From: Emticicia sp. 21SJ11W-3
GTDB lineage: Bacteria; Bacteroidota; Bacteroidia; Cytophagales; Spirosomataceae
Length of the DNA stretch: 64,000 bases
Assembly: GCF_024138715.1 (NCBI RefSeq)
Contig: NZ_CP092074.1
Location: 2,480,001-2,544,000 of the forward strand
Direction: 5' to 3'
The position numbers and the translations under genes were made by a program. Each line of letters begins with the position of its first letter. Position 1 is the stretch's first letter. Below are positions 34,601 to 43,924 of this stretch, piece after piece. The notes under the pieces were generated by a model. It had not been told where the DNA came from. It searched no databases and was given only the letters and a program-made list of their open reading frames with translations.

Positions 34601-36337
34601 ATGACCCAATTGAAAGAAGTTCCAGAATCTGCCACAGATAAACTTGTTATTTACCAGATATACACCCGTTTGTTTGGCAACACCAATACAACTAACAAAA
34701 CCAATGGAAGTCTGTATGAAAACGGATGCGGTAAATTTAATGACATCAACACCAAAGCCCTTGAGGCACTAAAGCAATTCGGCATTTCGCATGTTTGGTT
34801 TACAGGTATAATTGAACACGCTACCATGACTGACTATACGGCTTATGGCATAGCCAAAGATAATCCGCTGGTTGTAAAAGGAATAGCCGGGTCGCCGTAC
34901 GCCATAAAAGATTATTATGATGTTGACCCAGACCTGGCCGAAGATGTTGAAAACCGTATGCAGGAGTTTGAAAACCTGATTGAGAGAACACATAAAAACG
35001 GCCTGCAAGTAATTATTGATTTTGTACCCAACCATGTGGCTCGCAATTATCTGTCTGACACCAAACCTGCCGGCGTAGCTGATTTTGGCTTTGATGACGA
35101 TAAAACCCTGCATTTTGCAGCCGACAATAACTTTTATTATATACCAGACCAACCGCTAATTATTCCGGCTGACGTGCATCCTCCGGTTGAGGTAACAGAG
35201 CCATATTATGAATATCCGGCAAAAGCTACCGGTAATGACGTATTTTGGGCGAATCCGGGTATTAATGACTGGTTTGAGACCGTAAAATTGAACTATGGAG
35301 TAGATTACCTGAACCACAGAGCAACGCATTTTAGCCCGATACCCTCTACCTGGTTAAAAATGAGAGAGATACTGTTTTTCTGGGCAGCCAAAGGCATAGA
35401 TGGTTTCAGGTGCGATATGGCAGAAATGGTACCGAAGGAGTTTTGGGGTTGGGTAATACCAGAAGTAAAGCAGCGTTTTCCTGAAGTTATTTTCATTGCT
35501 GAAATCTATAATCCGGGGGCTTATGGGTCATATATATTTGAGGGTAAATTTGATTATTTGTACGACAAGGTAGGGCTGTACGACAGCCTGAGAAGATTAA
35601 TAGAAGGACACGGAAATGCCAATGATATTACCCGAGTATGGCAGCAGGAATCGGGGCATTTTTCTAACCGGATGCTGAGGTTTCTTGAAAACCATGACGA
35701 ACACCGTATTGCCTCCAGATTTTTTGCCGGCAATGCCAGCAGGGCCTTCCCGGCAATGCTGGTTAGTGCAACATTGCATACCGGGCCGGTTATGTTGTAT
35801 TTTGGACAGGAATTGGGTGTAAACCCACAGGGGCAGGAGGGATTCAGCGGAGATGATGGCCGAACCACAATTTTTGATTACTGGGGCGTGCCTGAGTTTC
35901 AGAACTGGGTTAATAATCATAAATATGATGGGGGCAGGCTTTCAGCCGAACAAAAGAAAATAAGACAGTTTTATGAAGACCTGCTACAATTGGTCAATGA
36001 TAGCGATGCAGTAAAATACGGGCATTTTTATGATTTGCAGTACGTAAACAGCGGTGGGCTGTCGCGCAACTATAACGGCAATAAAATATTTAGTTACCTA
36101 AGATTTACAGATAAACAAAAATTATTGTTTATTTGCAACTTTGACTTGGAAAATTCATATTCAACATCAATCAATATCCCCCAGGGTGCTTTAGAAATGA
36201 TGCAGATTGATACCAACAGCCACTGCACTTTTACAGGCGTTTTTGGAAACAAACAGGTATTGAAAAATGTGGTGCCGTATAAAATTGATGTTGAAATTGG
36301 AAAGAACAGTGTCCTGATTTTTGAGATTACACAGTAA
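34601..36337 (+). CDS. cytoplasmic GH13 alpha-amylase-family enzyme
   Basis: The 578-residue enzyme lacks a signal peptide. Region I is DFVPNHVAR (140-148), nucleophile D272 in GIDGFRCDMAE, acid/base E301 in FIAEIYNPG and transition-state D366 in FLENHDEHR. Substrate range is not evident; GH13 members with this short barrel and without starch-binding domains act on small malto-oligosaccharides as glucosidases or transferases. It is followed after 37 bases by the sugar transporter gene, so importer and intracellular hydrolase are probably co-expressed. It complements the exported GH13 encoded divergently. Confidence 0.87.
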   Translation: MTQLKEVPESATDKLVIYQIYTRLFGNTNTTNKTNGSLYENGCGKFNDINTKALEALKQFGISHVWFTGIIEHATMTDYTAYGIAKDNPLVVKGIAGSPYAIKDYYDVDPDLAEDVENRMQEFENLIERTHKNGLQVIIDFVPNHVARNYLSDTKPAGVADFGFDDDKTLHFAADNNFYYIPDQPLIIPADVHPPVEVTEPYYEYPAKATGNDVFWANPGINDWFETVKLNYGVDYLNHRATHFSPIPSTWLKMREILFFWAAKGIDGFRCDMAEMVPKEFWGWVIPEVKQRFPEVIFIAEIYNPGAYGSYIFEGKFDYLYDKVGLYDSLRRLIEGHGNANDITRVWQQESGHFSNRMLRFLENHDEHRIASRFFAGNASRAFPAMLVSATLHTGPVMLYFGQELGVNPQGQEGFSGDDGRTTIFDYWGVPEFQNWVNNHKYDGGRLSAEQKKIRQFYEDLLQLVNDSDAVKYGHFYDLQYVNSGGLSRNYNGNKIFSYLRFTDKQKLLFICNFDLENSYSTSINIPQGALEMMQIDTNSHCTFTGVFGNKQVLKNVVPYKIDVEIGKNSVLIFEITQ

Positions 36338-36374
36338 AAACAAGCGTAAAATACCTACCAACCCTAAACTAACA

Positions 36375-37919
36375 ATGGCAACGACTGTCAACAAAGACAA
36401 GCCGCAACTATCGTTCTGGCAAATATGGAACATGAGTTTTGGCTTTTTCGGTATCCAGTTCGGATTCGAGCTACAAAACTCAAATGTGAGCCGTATTTTT
36501 GAAACCCTCGGTGCCAATAAAGACGAAATACCATTGCTTTGGATTGCCGCACCAGTTACAGGGCTGATTGTTCAGCCTATAATCGGGTATCTTAGCGACA
36601 GAACCTGGCACCCTTACTGGGGCCGTCGCCGACCTTTTTTCTTCATTGGCGCCATTCTGGCTGCAATGGCTTTGTTTGTAATGCCCAATTCTCCGGTTTT
36701 ATGGATTGCCGGCGGGATGCTCTGGATACTGGATGCCTCAATTAATATCTCAATGGAGCCCTTCAGGGCTTTTGTAGGCGACAAACTCAGTGCCAGACAA
36801 CGCACCACCGGTTTTGCTATGCAGAGCTTTTTCATAGGTGTTGGGTCGGTAATTGCGGCACTTTTACCGTGGATATTTACCAACTGGTTTCATTTCAGCA
36901 ATACTGCACCGGCCGGAGAAATCCCCGATTCGGTTAAATATAGTTTTTATATCGGTGGCCTGGCTTTTCTTATTGCTGTTTTCTACACCGTTTTTACAAC
37001 CGATGAGTTTCCGCCCGAAAGTATAGAAGAATTTAAGAAAGAGGCCAAAAGTAAAGGGTTCAGGCATGGTTTTCAGGAAACCTTTATGGGTATTTTTAAA
37101 ATGCCCAAAACCATGACCCAACTGGCTTTTGTGCAGTTTTTTACATGGTTTGGCCTTTTTGCGATGTGGATATACAGTACAAATGCCATTACCAGCACAC
37201 AGTATAACATGGCCGTAGACAAAGCCCTGGTAGATAAAATGGAGGTTTTACTTCAACAAAAATTACAGTCGGCACAGTTAAGCAGCAAAGAAACAAAAAC
37301 GTACAGGTCATTACAGGCTGATATTAACGAAATAAGAGAATACAGAGCCAGCGAAAACCCGGTTGTTATTTCGGTTAACCTTGCCAATTATTTTGAAGCC
37401 AATAAAGAAAATCAGTTATCTGCCAGCGAAATTGCTGAATTGCAACGCGTAAGGCAGCAATATAACGATGGCGCCGACTGGCTGAATGTATGCTCAAGTG
37501 TTCGTAATGGCATTGCGGCGTTGTTTGCTTTCATTATTCCGCTTATTGCGGCACGAACCAATAGAAAAATAACCCACATGATATGCCTGATTATTGGTGG
37601 GCTGGGGCTAATTTCAATTTCTTTTATTACAAATCCAAACCTGATTGTGGTTTCTATGGGTATGGTAGGCATTGCCTGGGCAAGTATTTTGTCTATGCCT
37701 TATGCCATCCTTTCAGGGTCATTGCCAGCCAACAAAATGGGTTATTATATGGGTGTTTTCAATTTTTTTATTGTTATACCCCAAATTGTGGCGGCAACTA
37801 TTCTGGGCTTCTTTACCATGAAGGTATTTCATGCCAATACCATGTATACAATTGTGCTCGGAGGCGCGTCTATGATACTGGCTGGTTTACTGTCGCTCAG
37901 GGTAGAAGATAAAGACTAA
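36375..37919 (+). CDS. SLC45-like MFS sugar transporter with a large TM7-TM8 insert
   Basis: The 514-residue transporter belongs to the major facilitator group of plant sucrose and SLC45 carriers: YLSDRTWHPYWGRRRPFFFIG (72-92) is the conserved loop after TM2, and FGFFGIQFGFELQNSNVSRIF forms TM1. It probably imports maltose or maltodextrin with protons. Between TM7 (about 250-274) and TM8 (about 372 on) lies a polar, helix-rich insert of about 95 residues (275-368) on the predicted periplasmic side, longer than in usual MFS carriers. ATG 36375 fits the conserved start; earlier in-frame codons run inside the preceding GH13 gene. Confidence 0.85.
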   Translation: MATTVNKDKPQLSFWQIWNMSFGFFGIQFGFELQNSNVSRIFETLGANKDEIPLLWIAAPVTGLIVQPIIGYLSDRTWHPYWGRRRPFFFIGAILAAMALFVMPNSPVLWIAGGMLWILDASINISMEPFRAFVGDKLSARQRTTGFAMQSFFIGVGSVIAALLPWIFTNWFHFSNTAPAGEIPDSVKYSFYIGGLAFLIAVFYTVFTTDEFPPESIEEFKKEAKSKGFRHGFQETFMGIFKMPKTMTQLAFVQFFTWFGLFAMWIYSTNAITSTQYNMAVDKALVDKMEVLLQQKLQSAQLSSKETKTYRSLQADINEIREYRASENPVVISVNLANYFEANKENQLSASEIAELQRVRQQYNDGADWLNVCSSVRNGIAALFAFIIPLIAARTNRKITHMICLIIGGLGLISISFITNPNLIVVSMGMVGIAWASILSMPYAILSGSLPANKMGYYMGVFNFFIVIPQIVAATILGFFTMKVFHANTMYTIVLGGASMILAGLLSLRVEDKD

Positions 37920-38204
37920 CGACCCTTGGCTTGGGAGCGCGTTATGCACCCAAAAAGTCGAGAAAAACAGGTAGTTTTGAAGTTTTTTTTGAAAAACGGC
38001 TCGCATACCCTGAAAACAAATAAACCATTGCAGGCAAGTCTATACAATTATAATGATGGTCTTGCTTACTTACGGCTTTATCTTAAATCGAAATTAATTC
38101 CATTTAATAGTTCTAAATTGTTTTATAAACCGGCGCAAATGTTAAAAAACGGATATATATACAGACGAGGTTTTCGCATTTTTAAAGGTCGAGGACTGAA
38201 GCAA

Positions 38205-39260
38205 ATGTTTAATAATAAATATTTGCTTGTATTTTTTCATGTTATTCTGTGGCTGGGTTATGCAGCATTGCCACAGATAAATGCATTACAGCGCGATACG
38301 TCCAGACCACAGGTTAACCCTTACATCAACTATTATTACTGGGCTTACGTGTCACTGTCTTCTGTGGTTCTTTTTTATTTTCATTCAGAGTATCTTTTTC
38401 CGAAGGTATATAAGCAAAAGCCTATTCGGTACTTTATTTTTCTGTTTCTGGTAATAGCTGCTTTGTTAGTGGGCAGATACCTAGCCAGAACCCGGTTTGT
38501 AGGGTATGATGTTAATCAAACCTTATTTTTTGTAAACAGTTTTATACAATATCTTTACATATTTGGCATTAGTGCTTCGTACAGTTTCTTTACCGATTAC
38601 CAGAAACAACAAAGCATCAGGCGAGACAATGAGACTGAACGCCTGAAATCGGAGCTTTCGTTTCTGCGGTCTCAGATATCGCCCCACTTCATGTTCAACC
38701 TGTTAAATAGCCTGGTGGCTTTAAACAGAAAGAAATCCAACCTGGTAGAGCCTGTATTACTTAAAATGTCTGACCTGCTGCGTTATATGCTCTATGAAAA
38801 AGACGATAAGCAGATATCGCTGGAAAACGAGATAAAATACCTTCAGAACTATATTGACTTGCAAAAACTTAGATTTGGCGATTATATTGATATTGATTTC
38901 AATGTCAATACTATTTCTTTAAGCCAGAATATTGAGCCTATGCTGCTGGTACCTTTTGTAGAAAATGCGTTTAAGCACGGCGTAGGCATGATCGAAAAAC
39001 CATTTATCAGAGTTGAGCTAAAAACCGCTGATAACCAGTTGTTCTTTAAAGTTACCAATAAGTTTAATACTGATATTCAGGAAGTGAAAGATGGCGCTTC
39101 TGGCATTGGGCTTACCAATGTAAGACGAAGGCTTGAGCTGCTATACCCAGAACAGCACACCCTAAAGGTTGAAGAAAAAGAGAATTTTTACACAACTGAG
39201 CTAAAATTGAATTTAAGACAAACAGCCCGAAATATAGCCTATGAAATTAAAAGCATATAA
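38205..39260 (+). CDS. LytS-type sensor histidine kinase
   Basis: The 351-residue kinase has four hydrophobic segments in its first 130 residues and a His_kinase/LytS phospho-acceptor domain: H161 in SQISPHFMFNLLNSL. The ATP-binding N-box has N254 in LLVPFVENAFKHGV and the G-box is GIGLTNVRRRLELLYP. No extracellular sensor domain is visible, so the signal is probably read in or near the membrane. ATG 38205 is chosen because membrane segments begin there; the upstream in-frame reading from 37926 would add 93 residues without family character. The response regulator gene follows 93 bases later. Confidence 0.9.
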   Translation: MFNNKYLLVFFHVILWLGYAALPQINALQRDTSRPQVNPYINYYYWAYVSLSSVVLFYFHSEYLFPKVYKQKPIRYFIFLFLVIAALLVGRYLARTRFVGYDVNQTLFFVNSFIQYLYIFGISASYSFFTDYQKQQSIRRDNETERLKSELSFLRSQISPHFMFNLLNSLVALNRKKSNLVEPVLLKMSDLLRYMLYEKDDKQISLENEIKYLQNYIDLQKLRFGDYIDIDFNVNTISLSQNIEPMLLVPFVENAFKHGVGMIEKPFIRVELKTADNQLFFKVTNKFNTDIQEVKDGASGIGLTNVRRRLELLYPEQHTLKVEEKENFYTTELKLNLRQTARNIAYEIKSI

Positions 39261-39353
39261 ATTTCAGGCTTAAATTGTTTAGGTTTGTACCCAAATTAAA
39301 GAAAACTTACGCTATAGGCTTAAGTTTTTATTATCAATAAAAAAATTTAGAAT

Positions 39354-40079
39354 ATGCGTTGTATAGCCATTGATGACGAACCCTTAGCTTTAGACCTGCT
39401 GGAAGATAACATAAGACAAGTGCCGTATCTGGAGCTAGTGGGGCGTTGCAGAAATGCTTTTGAAGCCATACAGTTAATTCAGAAAGAAAAGGCAGAGTCG
39501 CGCCAGATAGATTTACTCTTCTTAGATATACAAATGCCGGGTATTACTGGTGTGCAGTTTTTGAAAAGCCTGGTAACCAACCCTATGGTTATTTTCATAA
39601 CGGCTTATGAACAATTTGCACTGGAAGGCTTTGAGCTGAACGTAATAGATTATCTGCTGAAACCTGTTTCTTTTGAAAGATTCCTGAAAGCCTGCAACCG
39701 TGCACATGAGTTGTATCAACTAAAAACGGTTAGCCAGCAGGCCCCGTCGCCAGTTACTATTGAAGAGCATTTTTTTGTAAACGCTGAGTATTCGCTGGTT
39801 AAAATCCGCTACAACGATATACTTTATATAGAAGGACTAAAAGACTACATCAAGATATTTCTGGCTACACAGAGCCGTCCTGTCATTACCCGTATGACCA
39901 TGAAAGGCATAGAAGAAAAGCTTTCTACACTGCCGTTTATGCGGGTTCATAAATCTTTCATCGTATCGCTCAACAAGATTGAATCCATCCGTAATTTAAA
40001 AATCAGTATTGGTACGCACCAGATACCTGTCAGTGAGCAGTTCTCCGAAGAATTAATGCGTCGGATTGGAGGTAAATAA
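39354..40079 (+). CDS. LytTR-type response regulator
   Basis: The 241-residue regulator has a receiver domain with acidic pair D7-D8 (AIDDEP), phospho-acceptor D58 (FLDIQMPG), T83 region and K103 (LLKPVSF). A LytTR DNA-binding domain follows (about 140-240; DILYIEGLKDYIKIF, FMRVHKSFIVSLNKIE). It pairs with the adjacent LytS-type kinase. Target genes cannot be named; the maltose locus upstream is a neighbour but nothing shows control of it. Confidence 0.94.
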   Translation: MRCIAIDDEPLALDLLEDNIRQVPYLELVGRCRNAFEAIQLIQKEKAESRQIDLLFLDIQMPGITGVQFLKSLVTNPMVIFITAYEQFALEGFELNVIDYLLKPVSFERFLKACNRAHELYQLKTVSQQAPSPVTIEEHFFVNAEYSLVKIRYNDILYIEGLKDYIKIFLATQSRPVITRMTMKGIEEKLSTLPFMRVHKSFIVSLNKIESIRNLKISIGTHQIPVSEQFSEELMRRIGGK

Positions 40080-40440
40080 ATGTCGCAAAAATCAGGTAGT
40101 TTGTCGATAGTATTTTAGAACACCTCTAGTTATGATTAATATTGTGCATCCTTTTCAGTCAGAGATTCGTCTCTGTAATTGAAAACATGATATTGGATTG
40201 CCCTTTATGCTGTGGGATTATGAGGATAAATGCCAGTTAAAAGTTAAATACTTTTTTAGCATTAATCAAAAGTGCAGGTACAGCTTTAAGTATAATAAGC
40301 TGTAAGCCATGAAAGCATAAAGATTTTAAATGATGGAGTAAATATCTACTCATAAATAATAGGTTAGTACGTAAAACTCGCGAGCTTTGCTTGCGAGTTT
40401 TTTTTGTATCAAATTTGCATCATAATCAGCAACGAATCAG
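40080..40440 (+). other. non-coding region with several hairpins; possible small RNA or leader
   Basis: No credible gene lies in these 361 bases. They hold a six-base-pair hairpin with a TTCG loop (40160-40175), an eight-base-pair hairpin TACAGCTT/AAGCTGTA (40279-40304), and a strong terminator (40374-40405) placed 35 bases before the next ATG. A terminator almost 300 bases after the LytT stop suggests either a small RNA or an attenuated leader for the aminotransferase gene. Confidence 0.5.
40374..40405 (+). terminator. Rho-independent terminator
   Basis: AAACTCGC pairs with GCGAGTTT (an inner AGC/GCT extends the stem) and eight T follow in a row counting the stem end. It is the only terminator between the LytT gene and the aminotransferase gene. 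Confidence 0.9.
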
Positions 40441-41634
40441 ATGAATCACAGAGAAATATTTTTGCAGAATATAGCGCAGACGTCCGCCTTCCCGCTGGCA
40501 CTCGAAATAGAGAGCGCAGAAGGCATATATCTGTATGGCAAAAATGGCGAACAATATATAGACCTGATATCGGGCATTGGGGTAAGTAATGTTGGCCACA
40601 GGCACCCCAATGTGGTGAAGGCCATTAAAGACCAAGTAGATAAATATATGCACCTGATGGTTTACGGCGAATACGTGCAACAACCACAGACATTATTGGC
40701 ACAGGCATTAGTAAAAACACTGGAGGCTTTTAAAACGCCTGGCGGCAATGCGTTGGATAACGTTTACTTTACCAATTCAGGAACCGAGGCGGTAGAGGGC
40801 GCCATGAAACTGGCAAAGCGATTTACAGGCAGGCCAGAAATTATTTCATGCCATAAATCTTATCATGGTTCTACGCAAGGGGCTTTGTCGTTGGGTGATG
40901 AGCATTTCAAAACCAATTTCAGGCCTTTGCTGCCGTCCATCAGCAAGATTGAAAGAAACCTGTTTGCAGACCTTGAAAAAATAACCAACCAGACAGCCGC
41001 TGTGTTTTTTGAACCGGTAGGGGGGGAGTCTGGCGTTTGCCCGGCAGAAGAAGGCTATATAAGGCAATTAAGAGACCGATGCACCGAAACCGGTACGTTG
41101 CTGATATTTGATGAGGTACAGTCTGGCTTCGGAAGAACCGGGTCTTTCTGGGCGTTTCAGCAATACGGGGTGGTGCCTGATGTTTTGCTATGTGCCAAAG
41201 GTATGGGCGGTGGTATGCCCATCGGTGCGTTTATTGCTCCGCACCAGATAATGGGCGTTTTTAAAGATAATCCTATATTGGGGCATATTACCACATTTGG
41301 GGGGCATCCGGTAGGCTGTGCGGCATCATTGGCCACATTGAATACGATTTTTGGCGAGAACCTGCTGGCTGACGTAGAAAAGAAAGCCGGGCTTTTCAGG
41401 CAGTACCTGGTTCACCCTAAAATAAAAGAAATAAGAAACAAAGGCCTGATGATGGCTGTTGAATTTGAAAGCTTTGATGTGCTGAAACCAATTATAGACA
41501 GAGCCATCAGCAAGGGAGTAATAACCGACTGGTTTTTGTATTGCGATAACTCCATGCGCATAGCGCCACCTTTAATTATTAACGAAAACGAAATTAAGCA
41601 TGCCTGCGAAGTAATACTGGCAAGTATTGACTAG
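40441..41634 (+). CDS. class III PLP aminotransferase (acetylornithine/ornithine-like)
   Basis: The 397-residue protein has the class III layout: TNSGTEAVEGAMKLAKRFTG (111-130), FEPVGGESGV (190-199), FDEVQSGFGRTG (223-234) and Schiff-base K253 in CAKGMGGGMPIGAF. Relatives include acetylornithine, ornithine and gamma-aminobutyrate aminotransferases; sequence motifs alone do not pick one, and no arginine gene lies nearby. It ends in a CTAG that is also the stop of the convergent DUF2461 gene. A terminator lies 35 bases before the start. Confidence 0.88.
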   Translation: MNHREIFLQNIAQTSAFPLALEIESAEGIYLYGKNGEQYIDLISGIGVSNVGHRHPNVVKAIKDQVDKYMHLMVYGEYVQQPQTLLAQALVKTLEAFKTPGGNALDNVYFTNSGTEAVEGAMKLAKRFTGRPEIISCHKSYHGSTQGALSLGDEHFKTNFRPLLPSISKIERNLFADLEKITNQTAAVFFEPVGGESGVCPAEEGYIRQLRDRCTETGTLLIFDEVQSGFGRTGSFWAFQQYGVVPDVLLCAKGMGGGMPIGAFIAPHQIMGVFKDNPILGHITTFGGHPVGCAASLATLNTIFGENLLADVEKKAGLFRQYLVHPKIKEIRNKGLMMAVEFESFDVLKPIIDRAISKGVITDWFLYCDNSMRIAPPLIINENEIKHACEVILASID

Positions 41635-42299
41635 GCTTTATTATAGAAAAGTTCGTTCAGATAGTCGAGGTAGGGTTTTAGTATAAAACAGCCATTGACT
41701 ACCTCTTTTGCAAAGTTGGGGCTGAAAACTTCGGTGTCAGGATATTGATGATTATAAAACAGCGTTTTGCACTTCAGTAACTCAATATCGGGGTGATTGG
41801 CTGTATAGCCTTTGGGTACAAGTTTTACTTTTTGGGCGGACACCTGGTTGTAATAGCTTTTGAAAGTTTCATCAAATATTATGCCTTTCAGGTGTTCGGG
41901 GTTATAGTCAATCTCTTGTCTGAAACTGGCCAGATGTGCCGCCGTTGGTTCCCACATGCCTCCACCCAATAAAGACCGGTTGCCGCTTTCAACCTGCAGA
42001 TAGAAATCAATCCGGCCCGAATTTCTGCCACCGGGGCCAAAGGCCGCAGAAAAGTGGTTTTTATACGGCGACTTATCTTTTGAGAAACGGATGTCCCGGT
42101 TGATTCTGAATATACAATCTTTTACTTTGGTGTTTAATAAATCTTCCTGAAACGCACATAAACCATTGAGTACCTCCTGGCAGAATTGTTCAAACTCTTG
42201 TTTGGCTATTTCATAATCTTTCCTGTTTGCCTGAAACCACTCGCGGTTATTGTTTTCTTCCAGATTTTTTAAAAATTGAAGTGTATGTTGATTAGGCAT
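41631..42299 (-). CDS. DUF2461 family protein
   Basis: The 222-residue protein matches DUF2461: FLKNLEENNNREWFQANRKDY-like opening (about 9-28), RINRDIRFSKDKSPYKNHFSA (about 65-85), GGGMWEPTA near 111, and an aromatic-rich end. It has no signal peptide or membrane segment. Function is unknown. The stop codon shares four bases with the stop of the convergent aminotransferase gene, so no terminator lies between them. Confidence 0.87.
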   Translation of the reverse strand: MPNQHTLQFLKNLEENNNREWFQANRKDYEIAKQEFEQFCQEVLNGLCAFQEDLLNTKVKDCIFRINRDIRFSKDKSPYKNHFSAAFGPGGRNSGRIDFYLQVESGNRSLLGGGMWEPTAAHLASFRQEIDYNPEHLKGIIFDETFKSYYNQVSAQKVKLVPKGYTANHPDIELLKCKTLFYNHQYPDTEVFSPNFAKEVVNGCFILKPYLDYLNELFYNKA

Positions 42300-42319
42300 T
42301 GGTAAATTGTCTATTTTTG
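42287..42319 (+). promoter_or_regulatory. Bacteroidota-type promoter for trpS
   Basis: GTTG (42287-42290), 21 bases and TATTTTTG (42312-42319, exact -7 consensus) give a start near 42326 and a leader of about 36 bases. The -33 part lies inside the first codons of the divergent DUF2461 gene. Confidence 0.6.
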
Positions 42320-42361
42320 CCCCAAATTAGGTGTAATTATTGAAACTATTATAATAAAATC

Positions 42362-43336
42362 ATGACAAGAATTCTGACAGGTATTCAAGCAAGTGGCCGT
42401 CCGCATCTGGGTAATATTCTTGGGGCTATTTTACCTGCAATTGAGCAATCTAAAAAACCCGGCACTGAATCTTTTCTTTTCATTGCCGACCTTCACTCTA
42501 TGACAACCGTGAAAAGCCCGCAAACGCTTGCCGAAAATACACGTGCTGTGGCTTCGGCATGGCTTGCCTGTGGTTTTGATGCCGATAAAAACTTTTTCTA
42601 CCGTCAGTCGCGTTTGGCCGGTTATCATACTGAACTTATGTGGTACTTGTGTTGCCAGACACCGTATCCGATGCTGGCTAATGCGCATTCTTTCAAAGAT
42701 AAATCAGACAGGCTGTCTGATGTAAACGCCGGGCTTTTTACTTACCCTGTGCTTCAAGCGGCCGATATCGTGCTGTATCATGCCAATTTTGTGCCTGTTG
42801 GTAAAGACCAGAAACAGCACCTTGAGATGTCAAAAGATATTGCTGCGGCATTTAATCGCACTTTCGGTGAGATTTTAACACTACCAGAGCCATTGATTGA
42901 TGAAACTGTAATGGTGATACCCGGTACCGACGGTTCAAAAATGAGTAAGTCTTATAACAATTACATTGATATTTTTTTGCCGGAGAAGCAATTGCTGAAA
43001 TCTATCAAATCAATACTATCAGATAGTACTCCGCTGGAAGAACCTAAGAATCCTGAGACAGATATTACTTTCAAACTGTATTCTTTAATAGCCAGCGAAA
43101 CTGAAGTAGAAACCATGCGCCAGAATTACCTGAACGGCGGTTATGGCTATGGCCATGCCAAGCAGGCATTGTATGAACTGATTATGAAAAGATTTGAGAA
43201 AGAAAGAGAATTGTTTAATTTTTATATGGATGACAAAGAAGCCCTGGAAAAGAAACTGAAAGCCGGAGAAGAAAAAGCGGGTGAAATTGCCAGAAAAACC
43301 ATACAAGACGTACGCAATGTTTTAGGCTTTAATTGA
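42362..43336 (+). CDS. trpS: tryptophanyl-tRNA synthetase
   Basis: The 324-residue class Ic synthetase charges tRNA-Trp. The HIGH-equivalent motif is SGRPHLGN (11-18) and the KMSKS loop is GTDGSKMSKSYNN (188-200). QAADIVLYHANFVPVGKDQKQHLE (132-155) is the usual tryptophan-pocket helix. Length is standard. The PAP2 gene begins one base after its stop codon region, so the two are co-transcribed together with the DUF2147 gene, ending at the hairpin near 44390. Confidence 0.97.
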   Translation: MTRILTGIQASGRPHLGNILGAILPAIEQSKKPGTESFLFIADLHSMTTVKSPQTLAENTRAVASAWLACGFDADKNFFYRQSRLAGYHTELMWYLCCQTPYPMLANAHSFKDKSDRLSDVNAGLFTYPVLQAADIVLYHANFVPVGKDQKQHLEMSKDIAAAFNRTFGEILTLPEPLIDETVMVIPGTDGSKMSKSYNNYIDIFLPEKQLLKSIKSILSDSTPLEEPKNPETDITFKLYSLIASETEVETMRQNYLNGGYGYGHAKQALYELIMKRFEKERELFNFYMDDKEALEKKLKAGEEKAGEIARKTIQDVRNVLGFN

Positions 43337-43337
43337 T

Positions 43338-43910
43338 ATGATTGAAACAATCAGGAATGCTGAATACGGCTGGTTTTTATGGCTGAATGGATTTCATAGC
43401 CCATTCTGGGACTCCATTATGTTTGCCGTAACGCACCGGCTGACCTGGATACCGCTTTATGTTTTTATTATCTTTTACCTGTTTACCAGACTAAGGCCTA
43501 ATGCCTTTTATAAGCTGGTTTTTATACTGGCAGCAGTGGGTTTGTCGGACCGGATAACTTCAGGGCTTATGAAGCCGTATTTTGCGCGTTTCAGGCCCTG
43601 CCATGACCCCACCATCGGGCATCTGGTGCATGTAGTTGGTGGTTGTGGAGGGCAATATGGTTTTGCGTCCAGCCACGCTGCCAATAGTTTTGCGTTGATG
43701 CTGGCGTTTATCCTGATTTGCCCGAAGAACATCAAATGGAAATATTTTCTTATTCCGTGGGCAATTTTAGTATCTTATAGTCGTATATATGTTGGAGTAC
43801 ATTATCCTACTGATTTGCTAGCCGGGGCATTGGTGGGTATGTTAACCACCCTCATTATTTATCTGATTATTAACCAATTCAATCAATCATTACTTTCTGA
43901 AACTAAGTAA
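43338..43910 (+). CDS. PAP2-family membrane phosphatase
   Basis: The 190-residue integral membrane protein has about five hydrophobic segments and the three PAP2 motifs: KPYFARFRP (about 75-83), SSHAANSF (about 112-119, with Ser in place of the usual Gly before His) and SRIYVGVHYPTDLLAG (about 150-165). Such enzymes dephosphorylate lipid phosphates such as undecaprenyl pyrophosphate or phosphatidic acid on the periplasmic side. The start is one base after trpS ends, showing translational coupling. Confidence 0.9.
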   Translation: MIETIRNAEYGWFLWLNGFHSPFWDSIMFAVTHRLTWIPLYVFIIFYLFTRLRPNAFYKLVFILAAVGLSDRITSGLMKPYFARFRPCHDPTIGHLVHVVGGCGGQYGFASSHAANSFALMLAFILICPKNIKWKYFLIPWAILVSYSRIYVGVHYPTDLLAGALVGMLTTLIIYLIINQFNQSLLSETK

Positions 43911-43924
43911 CATTTTAAGAAAAC

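Noticed and set aside
37926-38204. N-terminal extension of the LytS kinase (93 extra codons)
   Set aside because: The extension is basic, lacks family similarity, and the membrane segments and good ATG begin at 38205.
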